Source of the DNA: Microvirga sp. ACRRW
GTDB lineage: Bacteria > Pseudomonadota > Alphaproteobacteria > Rhizobiales > Beijerinckiaceae
Assembly (NCBI RefSeq): GCF_022346925.1
Contig: NZ_JAKRNJ010000008.1
Coordinates: 80,710-144,709, forward strand
DNA length: 64,000 nucleotides
Direction: 5' to 3'
Under the pieces are notes generated by a model. It saw nothing but the letters and a program-made list of their open reading frames with translations, made no database searches and was not told the DNA's origin. Positions 63,800 to 64,000 of this stretch are shown one piece after another. A program made the translations under genes and the position numbers. Numbering within the stretch: position 1 is the stretch's first letter; the number at the start of each line of letters is the position of its first letter.

Positions 63800-64000
63800 T
63801 CACGCCGGTTTAGGGGTGCCTGTTGCGCCGACGGGCGGCACGGCAGGCCGCGAGGCCTTTGGCTGCGAGGTGTTTGAATCGCCTGCGTCGCGGACTGGGG
63901 GCTGTCCGTCGATGAGGTTGCGGATCTCCTCGCCGGTGAGCGTCTCGTACTCCAACAGACCCCGCGCCAAAGCCTCCAGATCCGAAGCCTTCTCGGTCAA
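63800..64000 (-). CDS. ftsH: probable FtsH, C-terminal end only (truncated by the window edge)
   Basis: Only the last 66 or so codons are visible. LEALARGLLEYETLTGEEIR, NLIDGQPPV followed by a Pro/Ser-rich tail is the usual C-terminus of the FtsH membrane AAA+ protease in Rhizobiales. The catalytic domains lie beyond base 64000. The frame is open at the edge, so no start is assigned. Confidence 0.75.
   Translation of the reverse strand: MTEKASDLEALARGLLEYETLTGEEIRNLIDGQPPVRDAGDSNTSQPKASRPAVPPVGATGTPKPA

Overview
The window looks like a chromosomal segment of a GC-rich alphaproteobacterium of the Rhizobiales (Hyphomicrobiales), most like Methylobacteriaceae such as Microvirga. This rests on gene content and order: scpA-scpB next to tatABC, serS-surE-pcm-nlpD, yajC-secD-secF, gyrA-coaD-cyclophilins-queA-tgt, a fused mrpAB Na+/H+ antiporter operon, a short DUF1127 gene, and dispersed palindromes of the GTCATCCCCGG...CCGGGGATCC type. 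No prophage, insertion sequence, CRISPR array or rRNA operon was seen. One tRNA gene, tRNA-Lys(UUU), is present.

Layout. 1-19 kb is dense housekeeping DNA: a SPOR-domain envelope protein, nagZ, scpAB, an orphan ABC ATPase, tatABC, serS, surE, pcm, an NlpD-like LytM factor, a DUF815 ATPase (minus strand), yajC-secD-secF with two downstream genes resembling the complex I assembly factors NDUFAF3 and NDUFAF6, trmFO and an SDR oxidoreductase. 19-25 kb is looser: a DUF1127 micro-gene, a first RTX protein, a small secreted protein whose start codon sits in a perfect hairpin, a DUF2231 membrane protein, a GGDEF protein, a methyltransferase and a nitronate monooxygenase-like enzyme.

25-40 kb is the most distinctive part. 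uvrA (minus) and ssb (plus), often close neighbours in this group, are separated by four RTX (Gly/Asp-rich, calcium-binding, type I secreted) genes, with two more directly after ssb. With the gene at 19.7 kb that makes seven RTX proteins of several architectures, including one built on an exact 27-residue super-repeat. No type I secretion genes are in the window, so export must use a system encoded elsewhere.

40-54 kb returns to core genes: M20 peptidase, GNAT, rppH, marC-like, a PP2C-like phosphatase, a 1 kb non-coding stretch with palindromes and a well-formed promoter for a structured RNA, gyrA, coaD, two cyclophilins around a secreted TonB-C-like protein, queA, tgt and tRNA-Lys. 54-57.6 kb is a stress-type cluster of three Rnk/GreA-C-like paralogues plus a tandem universal stress protein. 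57.6-63.6 kb is the mrp antiporter operon on the minus strand, and the window ends inside the 3' end of a probable ftsH.

Starts were chosen by ribosome binding site and family N-terminus, so several genes begin inside a longer open frame. All family assignments come from reading motifs by eye. No database search was run.
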